Shown here one piece after another: positions 23,001 through 32,267 of a stretch of DNA of 36,701 bases; position 1 is the first letter of the stretch, and every line of letters starts with the position of its first letter. Made by a program: the position numbers and the translations under genes. Source of the stretch: Mesotaenium endlicherianum. Taxonomy: Eukaryota > Streptophyta > Zygnematophyceae > Zygnematales > Mesotaeniaceae. The notes under the pieces were generated by a model, which was given only the letters and a program-made list of their open reading frames with translations, was not told the DNA's origin and did no database searches. The stretch lies in assembly GCA_009602735.1 (NCBI GenBank), contig WELA01010285.1, forward strand, positions 817,215 through 853,915, written 5' to 3'.

Positions 23001-24667
23001 TGACTTCTTGCCTTGGATTCAGATCTCTCTTCGTAAGCTGTACAAAAGAGTTGGCCTCGTTTCCGAATGCCGAACTCGAGAGCAACGCCTAACATATGTA
23101 CAGGGAATGAGTTTACTGTTCAACAGCCAGTGCGATGGCACCGCCTACCCGGGAGTTAACCACGTTGGTAGGACCTCGGTTAACCAAATCCACCGCCATC
23201 TCCCATCATCCCGAATCGCCATCCATCGTAGGGATGTCATCTGGCCATTCATCTAGCATACCACACTTAGATGCATATCGAGGCAGTTCGCTGCTACCGA
23301 GTACGGAAGTCAGCTGGCTGTCCACAAATGTGTCAGCAAGCTGACTTAAGTTGGCTTCAGCCTGCTGCTTCCGGCTGAGTCCTTAAACTGATAATTATGT
23401 AAAGTCCAGCAGACTCAATACTACATTAAGTTCAGTAGGCTGAACTTACTTAACTATTGTATTTAAATGAATATTATATCTACTAATATACTGATTCATT
23501 ACACAATGCTACTATGATTCATGTGTGTAGCTAGTGACTTGTTGTTCTAGTAGTCTATGTTCTGGAGACAGCCAATGTGTACTTATACAGCCATTAATAA
23601 ATTTTTGATCACTTTTCTATTTGGTTGATTTCTTTTTTTGCTTTGAGAGCACTCGAGCTTGTCCGTATACCCTCTTGAAGTTATCATCAACTAGAGTTTA
23701 CTCTCTGACACTGTATACTCTTGAGGTGACACAAGTAGGGAAACAACCTGAGCCCTTTGGTTTCTTAATTGTAATGACAATCATTTGCAAGACAATCACA
23801 TAGTTCATTGATGAACTTGGCTTTTCACTTGCTTGACATCTATCATGTGATAATTGTGTGACATAGAAACTTTGACAGCAATGTGCTACCTAATGTCAAG
23901 AAGCCATATCACCAAGGACAACACAAATCTATGTGACAATACAAGAGTTTGTAATGACCTCATTTGATTTTAAGATGAATGAAGGCTGTGAACAAAAAAG
24001 GCCTTCAACAGCAACTATGGTTTCACTTCTCAAAATTTGCTGGAGTTTTTTAAGTAATATTTGGGCAATCCTCTTTCACTCTAATTTGCAAGATGCCTGA
24101 TTTCTTTAAACACGCCTCACATTCTAGAAGCCTCCCTCCCAGCAACATAAATTCCTCCACGAATTGCTCCATGTAGTCCATAACGTTCATAAAGCGCTTT
24201 CATATTGAAGAAATTCTTGAGAGCTCAGGTAGAGGGATCCATGGACCAATCCTTCTTGGCTTCTCTTAGACGGACACTAGCAGTTGCGGTGATGGTGGTA
24301 TAAAGCATTTTCTTGTTGTTCTTAATGTTGGCTAATCTATTCTCAACAAAGCCGACTTTGGCGTCAATGGAACCCGACAGTGTGGTAAAACAATGGCCGA
24401 GATGCTACCGCTTGAGTTCCAAGTCTTGTTGCTCCTCATGCTCTATCTTGTGGAATGACTTTGAGTTCTTGATGGTAGTCTACATTCTTGGTGATAATAC
24501 TTAGTAGAAGCGGAAGGGAATTGCTAACATACCGACCACATCATGGCGCTAATTCGAGAATTTAGCATATACCGCTTCTAACACCCTTGAAATTAGGACG
24601 AACAGGTATCATATCATACATGTGGATATTGGACCATACCATGGGTTGTTCGTCGTCGCGTGTACGA
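20041..24667. other. AT-rich intergenic region, no intact gene
   Basis: It begins with the SEC16 3' UTR: a second stop TGA follows TAG immediately, and AATAAA-like words occur near 20214 and 20386. A short ATAAC pentanucleotide run lies at 20457-20480. From about 20.3 kb composition drops sharply compared with the exons. No open frame here has family resemblance. Minus-strand stretches around 24.1-24.5 kb (for example VGFVENRLANIKNNKKMLY) and 23.2-23.35 kb read like protein but are broken by stops, so they may be decayed coding DNA. No tRNA was recognised. Confidence 0.55.
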
Positions 24668-24671
24668 CTTC

Positions 24672-26220
24672 TGTCGTGCCTAACAGTGTCGGTCCGTCGG
24701 CACGTGCGTGGCCTTTTAGCATGTGTGCCTTTGACCTGGTCGATGTGTCGGTGGCCCTCCTCACGTGCGGGCAAACATGGTCGATCGATCTTTGCACGTG
24801 TGTAGGTGACAAGCCTTACCAGGGTTAACCCATCCCTGGGCGCCTGAACTTGCACCATGCAACCATGACCAACTCTCAAGGCTTTGTTTACTTTACTCAG
24901 CCCTCACCATCTGCTTATCTTAAGCCTTAGCAAAAAATTTAAAAATACTTGCCTTGCCTTAATTCCTCTTACAAGGACGGAAGTCTCTTACTTCCACATA
25001 GGCTTTATGCCTTAAGTTTCTTGAGTTCACAGGTGAGCAAATTGTGGTTTGCAGAAATCACACTCTAAGCAGCTTGACATGCAACGTCAGGTTCAGAGAA
25101 AATCGCCCTTCAGGCTTTCGCTTAACTTTCACAAGTCACAGCTTACAAAACTCTGAAACTACACGTCTATGCTGGCCTGGGTCAAGCTCTTCACTTAACT
25201 CCGCGCCTTAACAGCTCTTCACTGCCAGGCTGGGCTCACTCAGTACTTCACTGAGAGCTTTATCTGTCAATACTACTCTCTCTCTTCGAGATACGAATGC
25301 GACTTCTGAGAACCTGGAAACTAACACACAACTCACCATTTTCAGGCTGCTTCACACACACTTGTGGCGTTTGGCCGAATCTGTGCTAGTCTCCTAGCAG
25401 ATTCTATTCTGCACTCCTCCTGCGGTCAACAGTGAGATTCCCTCTTGGGAACTCCTACAATCCTAACTTATCTATGATACACTGAGAAGAGTCTTCAGCG
25501 TCGGCAGAAGCGTGGGGCCTCGGCCCTCCAATGGCCTTGGGAACTCCTTCTTCTTCTTCGCGCCCTTCTTCTCCTTCCTTCTGCTTCCTCTGCTTCTTGG
25601 CAAAAGTGCGTGAGAGTGAATGACATGTCTCAGGCAAGGTTCGTGCCTTTCGCAGGCACCACACAGCGTCATCCTTCGAGAATGCCGTGCTTAGTCACAA
25701 AGCTTAGCTGCATGTCGCTTCTGCCTAGCCATGTTCAACTCAAACTCGTAGTCACTCAGCATGCATGCACACCTCGTGACTGTCGCACGTGGCTGCTTAG
25801 CTTCTCAGCTGGTAGTCACGCCTAATTGGCTCATGGCTAAGAACTCCTGCACGGTGTGTACAAGCAAATGCCACTTGCTCAAGATTCCCATTCGGGCTGC
25901 CGTAATCTATCTTGGCATTGCGGCCATGACCTGGCTTAATCTGCCAGTCACACAGTACTGGACTTGGTACCTGCTGGGCGGCTCATCACTGATCCCCCAG
26001 CTTCTAGTCTCACGGCTGTCGATGCTGTCAAAACCTCCCCCATTCTTGGGTGTGGGGCACATTGACATTGACCCCTTGCCAGTGGTCTTGATGCTGACAT
26101 AACCGCTGACTGCGACGAAATCAGTCAAGTGGTCGGTGAGTCAACGTTGACTTTTCGTACCTGGGTGGCCGTAGCTTGCGCTGCGCGTGCGGCACCGTCA
26201 AACGGATAGTAGTCGCGACA
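24672..26220 (-). repeat. Uninterrupted LTR copy (Y+X, 1,549 bp)
   Basis: On the coding strand it starts TGTCGCGAC and ends GGCACGACA, so its ends form a short imperfect inverted repeat beginning TGTCG, as LTR ends do. Its first 1,247 bp match 30548-31794 and its last 302 bp match 26223-26524. It contains a long pyrimidine/purine tract (25547-25600) and only incidental small frames. I did not identify a TATA box or polyadenylation site with confidence. Confidence 0.72.
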
Positions 26221-26222
26221 GC

Positions 26223-26524
26223 TGTCGTGCCTAACAGTGTCGGTCCCTCGGCACGTGCGTGGCCTTTCAGCACGTGTGCCTTCGACCTGGTCGATGTGTC
26301 GGTGGCCCTCCTCACGTGTGGGCAAACATGGTCGATCGATCTTTGCACGTGTGTCGGTGACAAGCCTTACCAGGGTTAACCCATCCCTGGGCTCCTGAAC
26401 TTGCACCATGCAACCATGACCAACTCTCAGGACTTTGTTTACTTTACTCAGCCCTCACCATCTGCTTATCTTAAGCCTTAGCAGAAAATTTGAAAATACT
26501 TGCCTTGCCTTAATTCCTCTTACA
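26223..26524 (-). repeat. Extra copy of the LTR X segment between polypurine tract and LTR
   Basis: This 302-bp segment repeats 24672-24973 at about 96% identity by eye. On the coding strand it begins TGTAAGAGG right after a purine-rich stretch and ends GGCACGACA, two bases before the start of the next LTR copy. In the right-hand LTR this segment is missing from its expected place after Y, where gag sequence begins instead. Confidence 0.85.
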
Positions 26525-26536
26525 CCCCTCCCTTTC
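26525..26536 (-). promoter_or_regulatory. Polypurine tract
   Basis: On the coding strand GAAAGGGAGGGGTG directly precedes the X segment. A purine run of this kind at the downstream end of the internal domain is the usual plus-strand primer of LTR retroelements. Its abutment on X rather than on Y argues that reverse transcription treated X as the beginning of the LTR. Confidence 0.65.
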
Positions 26537-26571
26537 AGCTGAGGCGTCCCTGCCTTTTTTGCTGAAAGCTA

Positions 26572-26832
26572 TTATTTTCCAGCCTTGCGGCTAGGGGGTT
26601 TAGGAAGGCAGTCAGGACATTCCCATTGTCCTGCCATAATCTCTTCCTCGCCAATGCAGAAAGTGTGCCAACGGGCACCACACTTATTGCAAGTTACCAT
26701 TGCTTCCTGATCATCCAGCACTTTGCAGCTGGCACAAGGCGTGGCTGGCACCGATTCCTCGGGCACAACCCTAACCGTAGGATCAATATTCGGCAAATGG
26801 CATAGCGAGCAATTCTGCACGTGGTCTCTCAT
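26572..26832 (-). pseudogene. PHD finger at the C-terminal end of the retrotransposon pol
   Basis: The 86-codon frame contains a complete C4HC3 zinc-binding pattern: CASC, then VTCNKC, WHTFC and WECPDC. A further Cys pair (NCSLC) and His lie upstream. It is in the same reading frame as the integrase and separated from it only by a TAA at 26857-26859, so it was most likely the C-terminal domain of one polyprotein. It ends in a basic tail (PKPPSRKAGK) 47 bases before the X segment. PHD fingers read histone H3 tails, and chromodomains at this position in other Gypsy elements guide integration to particular chromatin. A targeting role here is inference. The finger itself keeps all eight ligands. 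Confidence 0.8.
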
Positions 26833-26856
26833 GATTTTACCATCAGAACCTTCTAG

Positions 26857-28580
26857 TTATAACACACCAGTGTCAAACGCATGTTTCACGCGTAAGATCA
26901 CTGCACCTGAACTGGTGTCGATGGTGGTCTTGGTCTGGCGCTTGCGGTAGACAAAGTCTCCTTCTTGAATCTGCGTCATCTGCAGGCGGTAACTCCTGTC
27001 TCGCGTCCTGGCGTAACGCTGCATATCCCTTTTTTGTGCAATTTTTAGATTGTTCAGTGCAGCCGGCATCATGCGTTCAAATAACGCCTTACGACGTACC
27101 AACACCTTTAGCAGTTCCTCAGGGTCGTCCAGGTCTTTCACCTGTTCAATCTCCTGCTTGATGCTGCTGGGCACTACTGGACTTCTGCCAGACAGTATCT
27201 GATGTGGCGAGTAATTCGCCACGGCAGCCTGCTTGCTAAATCTGTAACCCATAACCAGCCATGGCAGGGCCAGATCCCAGTCACGCTTGTCATGCTCGAG
27301 GCAAAACTTGCGCAAAGCAGACTTAACGATTTGCACCATCCTTTCTGCCAGACCATCTGCTTGCGGATGATCTCTAGACGTAGTGCGATGATCGATGAAG
27401 CATCTATCCAAGAGTTTCTGAAAAGGCCCTTGGAACTCAGACCCTTGGTCTGTCAGCACTTCTGCTGGAGCTCCATGACACACAATCACACCATTGAGGA
27501 GTGCTTCCGCGGTCCCTAGACTCTCCTTAGCAGTCAGAGGCACGACCTCTATCCACTTAGAGAAATGCTCAATCATGACCATGATGTCCTTGTTACCTCG
27601 CTTAGACAGCGGTAGCTCTCCTGCGAGATCGCAGCTCCAGCGGTAGCCTAGGCCCATGATCAGCAAAGGTTACAAGTGTGGATATTGCTGTATAAGACCA
27701 GCCTTGACGCGATCGCAGCTTTGGCAAGCCTTGATCACATCTTCAAACTGCTGCTTCATGCCCCTCCACCAGCAAGACAGTTCTAAAAGACTATACATCT
27801 TCTTGACACCATAGTGTCCAGTGTTCTCGTGCATTTCCTGCACAAGAGCTCGTCTCCTGATGGGTTCTGGTACTAACTTCTCCTGACCAGTTTCTTCAAT
27901 TTTGAAGAGGTTGTTGCGTTTCCAGCAAAACCTTTTAGCTCGATAGCTTACCTGGTCCTTCTCCTTCACTGATAGTCCTTCCAAGTGAATTCCCGTCTTC
28001 AGCCCGTGCATAGTAGCTTGATCTTTCCAGATCTCTGGACTGAACAGAAGTAGAGGCTCAGCTTCACCTGATGCTACCATTCCAGCCATTTCAACTAGGC
28101 AGGCCACCAACTCTGCTGGGCTGCTCGGATCTTCGTCCTCTTGAGCTCCTGTTCTGTCGTTTGAAGATGGGTCTGGGTTCCTGCTGAGTCCATCGGCGTT
28201 GTTGTTGAGCACTCCTGCTCTGTGTACCACCGTCATTTGGTACTCTTGCAGCTTAAGAGCCCAGCGAGCCAACTTACCAGTGAGATCTCCATTCTTCATC
28301 AGCCACAGTAATGGTGAGTGATCCGTGATCAGCGTGAAGGGTCTTCCCCACTGATATTCTCTGAAGTGTGTGACAGCCCAAACCACTGCCAGCAGCTCTC
28401 CTTCATAGGACGAGTAATTGCTCTCCGCTCGATTGTTAGAGCGTGAGGCATAGGCAATGACATACTCCTCTTTAGGGCTTGCGACCTGAGTGAATACTGC
28501 GCCAATTCCCACACGACTCCAGTCAGTGTGCAGATTGAACGGCTTGGAGTAGTCAGGCGTTCGCAAGACTGGGGCTCATC
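26857..28580 (-). pseudogene. pol fragment: RNase H and integrase, broken
   Basis: One frame, interrupted by TAA at 27670-27672. First part: RNase H, starting at RTPDYSKPFNLHTDWS with the acidic residues in LHTD, EGELLA and ITDHSP, then the integrase zinc-binding HHCC module (MHENTGHYGV ... CQSC). Second part: integrase core with the three acidic residues (SCDLAG, LTDQGSEF, HPQADGLAE). The last two are separated by 34 residues, one fewer than the usual 35. A basic C-terminal region follows, then TAA at 26857 and the PHD finger. The upstream end is abrupt: sequence switches from gag to RNase H near 28580 with a frame change, so protease and reverse transcriptase (normally well over 1 kb) are deleted. 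Confidence 0.9.
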
Positions 28581-30424
28581 GAGAGTGATCCGGAAGGTCT
28601 GAGGAAGCTTCCCAACATTCCTTGGAACCAGGCGGTCATGATCTGCGCGCTTCGCCGCCGTTGCAGCCACGGCCTTCTCAGGCGTCAGCTTCTCGCCTTT
28701 ACAGACGGTCTTTTCGGCCACATCTGTATCATAGTAGACATTAGGCACATTTAGTCTTGCAAATTGAGCTTTCAACTCTGCAATCTCTGCACTCAAAGCA
28801 TCATACTTCTGGTTACTCTTCCGGTTATCAGAGGTATCTTTCTCCTTTTTCTTACCCTTATCTGCCTCTTTCGTGGTAGCATTAGCCCATGGTGGCTTCA
28901 GATTTGGGTTCTTAGACCAACACTCATCTTTTGAGTGTCCCTTTTTGCTGCAATGTGCGCATACCTGCGCCTTGCTAGCAGACAATTGCTTAGCATCCGG
29001 GTACGGACAATCTCTTTTCTGATGTCCTGATTTCCCCCAATTCCAATAGCCCTCTGCTGTCTCAGCAGTGTTGGCGTGCTTAGCAAACCTATTGAAAGAC
29101 CCGCTCTTCCTTTTAAACTGAAAATTAGAGCTATTGGCCTTAGGCTGAAAGGATTCCTCCCTTCTCTCAGGAGCCATAAGCGTCCTGGACGCCTCCTTGT
29201 ACCAGACTTTACCTTCCTCGACATTGCGTGCTATTTCAGCAGCCTCGTCGATGTTGTAGTCGATTTCGCGTTTTGCAGATAGGTGCGGCCTGACCTCCCG
29301 ATCTGTCTCTTTACCCAGACACAATAAGAATTTGTCAGCCACAATCCTAGGCTCATAGATTCCTACCTTCTTGGCAAGGTCTACCAATCTGGATTTGACC
29401 TCCATCAGTGTCTCGTTCTTCTGACGGACAAAATGCACATAACGTTGCACCTTAAGACTGCGATCCTCTGGAAATTTTGCTTCAAGCAACTTAAAGAAAC
29501 GACGCAGACAGTGCTCAGAGTCTAACTGGTCATATCCAGCCTCCATATCCCTACGGCAACTAGCCAATGCTTGCGCATGGCTTGCTTCCGTGGTGGCATT
29601 ATCACCATGCTACCTGGTAAAAGGTGCAGCCCTGCGTGTTACTCGTTCCTGAGCATTAGCAATCTTTTCAGACAATTCTGCACACACTTTACGCAATTCT
29701 GCGACAGACCCAGCATCATCATCTCGAGTAGCCGCTCGCTGCTGACCCTCGGTGATTGCCTCATGGCATCTGTTAATTCTTGTGTTAGTGCAGCTAAGTC
29801 TACGCTCTCAACAGGTGCAGCAGTTATCGCTCTTCCTGATGACAAAGCGGACAGGCGGGCTTTCGCAGCCTCTTCTTGGATTTTTAAATCCCTCGCCATC
29901 TTTTGCTCGTCAAACGCCCATTCCTGGGTAAGGTTCTCATCCTTCCGAAATTGGCGATAATGCAACAAGGCATCCTTGTCCAAGTACTGAACCAAACTTA
30001 TAAAAGCGACTGACTGAGTGTAAGAAGAATCCTTTCGGATTTTCTCAAAGAAGTCAACCCAATAGATCTCATCAAACTCTTCGAAAGTGAGACTATTTAC
30101 ACCGGTTCGTCCACTAAAACACTTTCTAGACAGCTTGAACTTAGGATTTTCATCCTTATCATCACCAGTCATTTCGAATGGTGACCAAGACTCACTATCT
30201 GTACCCCACACGTCGTGCTCTCTGCCCCAATTAGGTACAAAGGCTTGCACGTTATACGGATTCTCACCGTTCGTGGCAGTATGGCGAGACTCGTCTCCCG
30301 ACGGTTGCTCACTCTACAGCTTATCCGTGCGCTCAGATGTCTCACTTCCTCGTGGACTCTGGCTTGAATCAGGACCTTCCGCAGGCTCCACACAGTAATA
30401 GAGTCTTCCACTCCTCAATCGCAT
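28581..30424 (-). pseudogene. gag polyprotein, broken
   Basis: The likely start is ATG at 30424 (MRLRSGRLYY, resembling the start of many Gypsy gag proteins). The frame is cut by TAG at 30314-30316, shifts near 29765, and is cut again by TAG at 29610-29612. The longest open part begins at 29567 and reaches the deletion junction near 28580. It contains a helical capsid-like region (LRRFFKLLEAKFPED ... VADKFLLCLGKE), a basic linker, and two zinc knuckles. The second, CAHCSKKGHSKDEC, is intact. The first reads YWNWGKSGHQKRDC and has lost both leading cysteines. A coiled coil (VAELRKVCAELSEKIANAQ) spans the frameshifted part. Gag binds and packages the element RNA. Confidence 0.85.
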
Positions 30425-30547
30425 GTAGAGTTGAGTTTCTCCGGGTCCCCTTCCAGGTTGAGCACCGGCGGCCCTTACAGGCCTCAATCCCCAATTTGCT
30501 TGGGAATTTCTAGTCACCTGAACCACAGAACCGAGGTTCTCAGAAGT

Positions 30548-31794
30548 AGGACGAAAGTCTCTTACTTCCACATAGATTTTATGGCTTAAGGTTCTTGAGT
30601 TCACAAGTGAGCAAACTGTGGTTTGCAGAAATCACACTCTAAGCAGCTTGACATACAACGTCAGGTTCATAGAAAATCGCCCTTCAGGCTTTGGCTTAAC
30701 TTTCACAAGTCACAGCTTACAAAACTCTGAAACTACACGTCTATGCTGGCCTGGGTCAAGGTCTTCACTTAACTCCGCGCCTTAACAGCTCTTCACTGCC
30801 AAGCTGGGCTCACTCAGTTCTTCACTGAGAGCTTTATCTGTCAATACTACTCTCTCTCTTCGAGATACGAATGCAACTTCTGAGAACCTGGAAACTAACA
30901 CACAACTCACCATTTTCAGGCTGCTTCACACACACTTGTAGCGTTTGGCCGAATCTGTGCTAGTCTCCTAGCAGATTCTATTCTGCACTCCTCCTGCGGT
31001 CAACAGTGAGATTCCCTCTTGGGAACTCCTACAATCCTAACTTATCTATGATACACTGAGAAGAGTCTTCAGCGTCGGCAGAAGCGTGGGGCCTCGGCCC
31101 TCCAATGGCCTTGGGAACTCCTTCTTCTTCTTCGCGCCCTTCTTCTCCTTCCTTCTGCTTCCTCTGCTTCTTGGCAAAAGTGCGTGAGAGTGAATGACAT
31201 GTCTCAGGCAAGGTTCGTGCCTTTCGCAGGCACCATACAGCGTCATCCTTCGAGAATGCCGTGCTTAGTCACAAAGCTTAGCTGCATGTCGCTTCTGCCT
31301 AGCCATGTTCAACTCAAACTCGTAGTCACTCAGCATGCATGCACACCTCGTGACTGTCGCACGTGGCTGCTTAGCTTCTCAGCTGGTAGTCACGCCTAAT
31401 TGGCTCATGGCTAAGAACTCCTGCACGGTGTGTACAAGCAAATGCCACTTGCTCAAGATTCCCACTCGGGCGGCCGTAATCTATCTTGGCATTGCGGCCA
31501 TGACCTGGCTTAATCTGCCAGTCACACAGTACTGGACTTGGTACCTGCTGGGCGGCTCATCACTGATCCCCCAGCTTCTAGTCTCACGGCTGTCGATGCT
31601 GTCAAAACCTCCCCCATTCCTGGGTGTGGGGCACATTGACATTGACCACTTGCCAGTGGTCTTGATGCTGACATAACCGCTGACTGCGACGAAATCAGTC
31701 AAGTGGTCAGTGAGTCAACGTTGACTTTCCGTACCTGGGTGGCCGTAGCTTGCGCTGCGCGTGCGGCACCGTCAAACGGATAGTAGTCGGGACA
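30548..31794 (-). repeat. Upstream LTR copy, Y segment only
   Basis: Matches 24974-26220 over its full 1,247 bp with substitutions only and no net length change. On the coding strand it starts TGTCCCGAC. After its last shared bases (CGTCCT) the sequence passes directly into gag leader, where the other copy continues into X. I see no TGG-type tRNA primer-binding site at this junction. Confidence 0.8.
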
Positions 31795-31798
31795 CTTC

Positions 31799-32267
31799 TT
31801 CCATGAACACCAATTTTTTAAGACTCACTTGGAATAATACTATGGTAAAATACCTGGGGGGACATCGTAGAACACGTGAAACTCCAAACTGCGACATAAG
31901 TGCTCCGAAATCGAGGGCAAACTGGGACACTTGAACCCATTTGAACCAACGCATGTACCACATTCCAATGCCAGCTGCTGCTCTTCTGCATGTCCCCTGC
32001 TCATAGACCTGCATGCTATTGACGTACTTATGAGGTAACACTTGGTTCGTGTGAGGAACAAGTCGACCTTGGTCCAGCCCAAGAAGACAGAAGCCGTTGT
32101 GCTCACTCCTGAGGATTTGACCTGGGCACGCCCTAGCTTCAGGGCCATCTATGTAACAATTTATGCAAGCAAGTTGCGCAGGAACGCTGACGACAGCAAG
32201 TAACAGATGCAAACGAGAGCTTGAAAGACTAGTGGCTTCTGACCTTCAGAAAGCTAGAGGAAAAACT
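31799..32267. other. HINT1 upstream region
   Basis: About 470 bp between the retrotransposon and the HINT1 start codon; it should contain the HINT1 promoter and 5' UTR. A 146-codon minus-strand frame crosses the retrotransposon boundary and the spacer (31772-32212), which argues against it being a gene. No other feature recognised. Confidence 0.4.

Larger units (their letters stand above)
24668..31798 (-). mobile_element. Decayed Ty3/Gypsy-type LTR retrotransposon with permuted LTR segments
   Basis: The element occupies 24672-31794, starting TGTCGTGCC and ending in CA on the plus strand, between CTTC at 24668-24671 and CTTC at 31795-31798, a candidate 4-bp target-site duplication (5 bp if the A is counted). 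Read on the minus strand the order is Y (31794-30548), gag/pol (30547-26525), X (26524-26223), two bases, Y (26220-24974), X (24973-24672). Y copies differ at roughly two dozen of 1,247 positions by eye, and X copies at about eleven of 302. The order RNase H then integrase marks the Ty3/Gypsy lineage. Protease and reverse transcriptase are absent, and four in-frame stops plus a frameshift make it non-autonomous. Its insertion separates AT-rich DNA from the HINT1 upstream region. Confidence 0.85.

Noticed and set aside
25761-26102. 113-codon plus-strand frame conserved in both Y segments (also 31335-31676)
   Set aside because: The two copies are recent duplicates, so near identity is expected. 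It is opposite to the element's coding strand, has no family resemblance and no sign of a start or promoter.
26223-26524. X as an independent 302-bp LTR or TRIM-like element (TG...CA ends)
   Set aside because: X1 has no polypurine tract before it and the outer target-site duplication brackets the whole array, not X alone. Kept only as part of the permuted LTR discussion.
30314-30316. Alternative genetic code with TAA/TAG as Gln
   Set aside because: HINT1 ends in TAA exactly at its conserved C-terminus, and the SEC16 and SRFR1-like frames end in TAG at plausible ends. The frameshift and domain deletion already show that the retroelement is decayed.
26525-30547. gag/pol region as a spliced intron of the Y+X unit
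   Set aside because: The segment starts ACTTCT and ends GGGGTG on the coding strand, with no GT-AG possible by shifting the junction, and it encodes clear retroelement domains.
31772-32212. 146-codon minus-strand frame upstream of HINT1
   Set aside because: It crosses the retrotransposon end and the candidate target-site duplication, so it cannot be an old gene, and it has no family resemblance.
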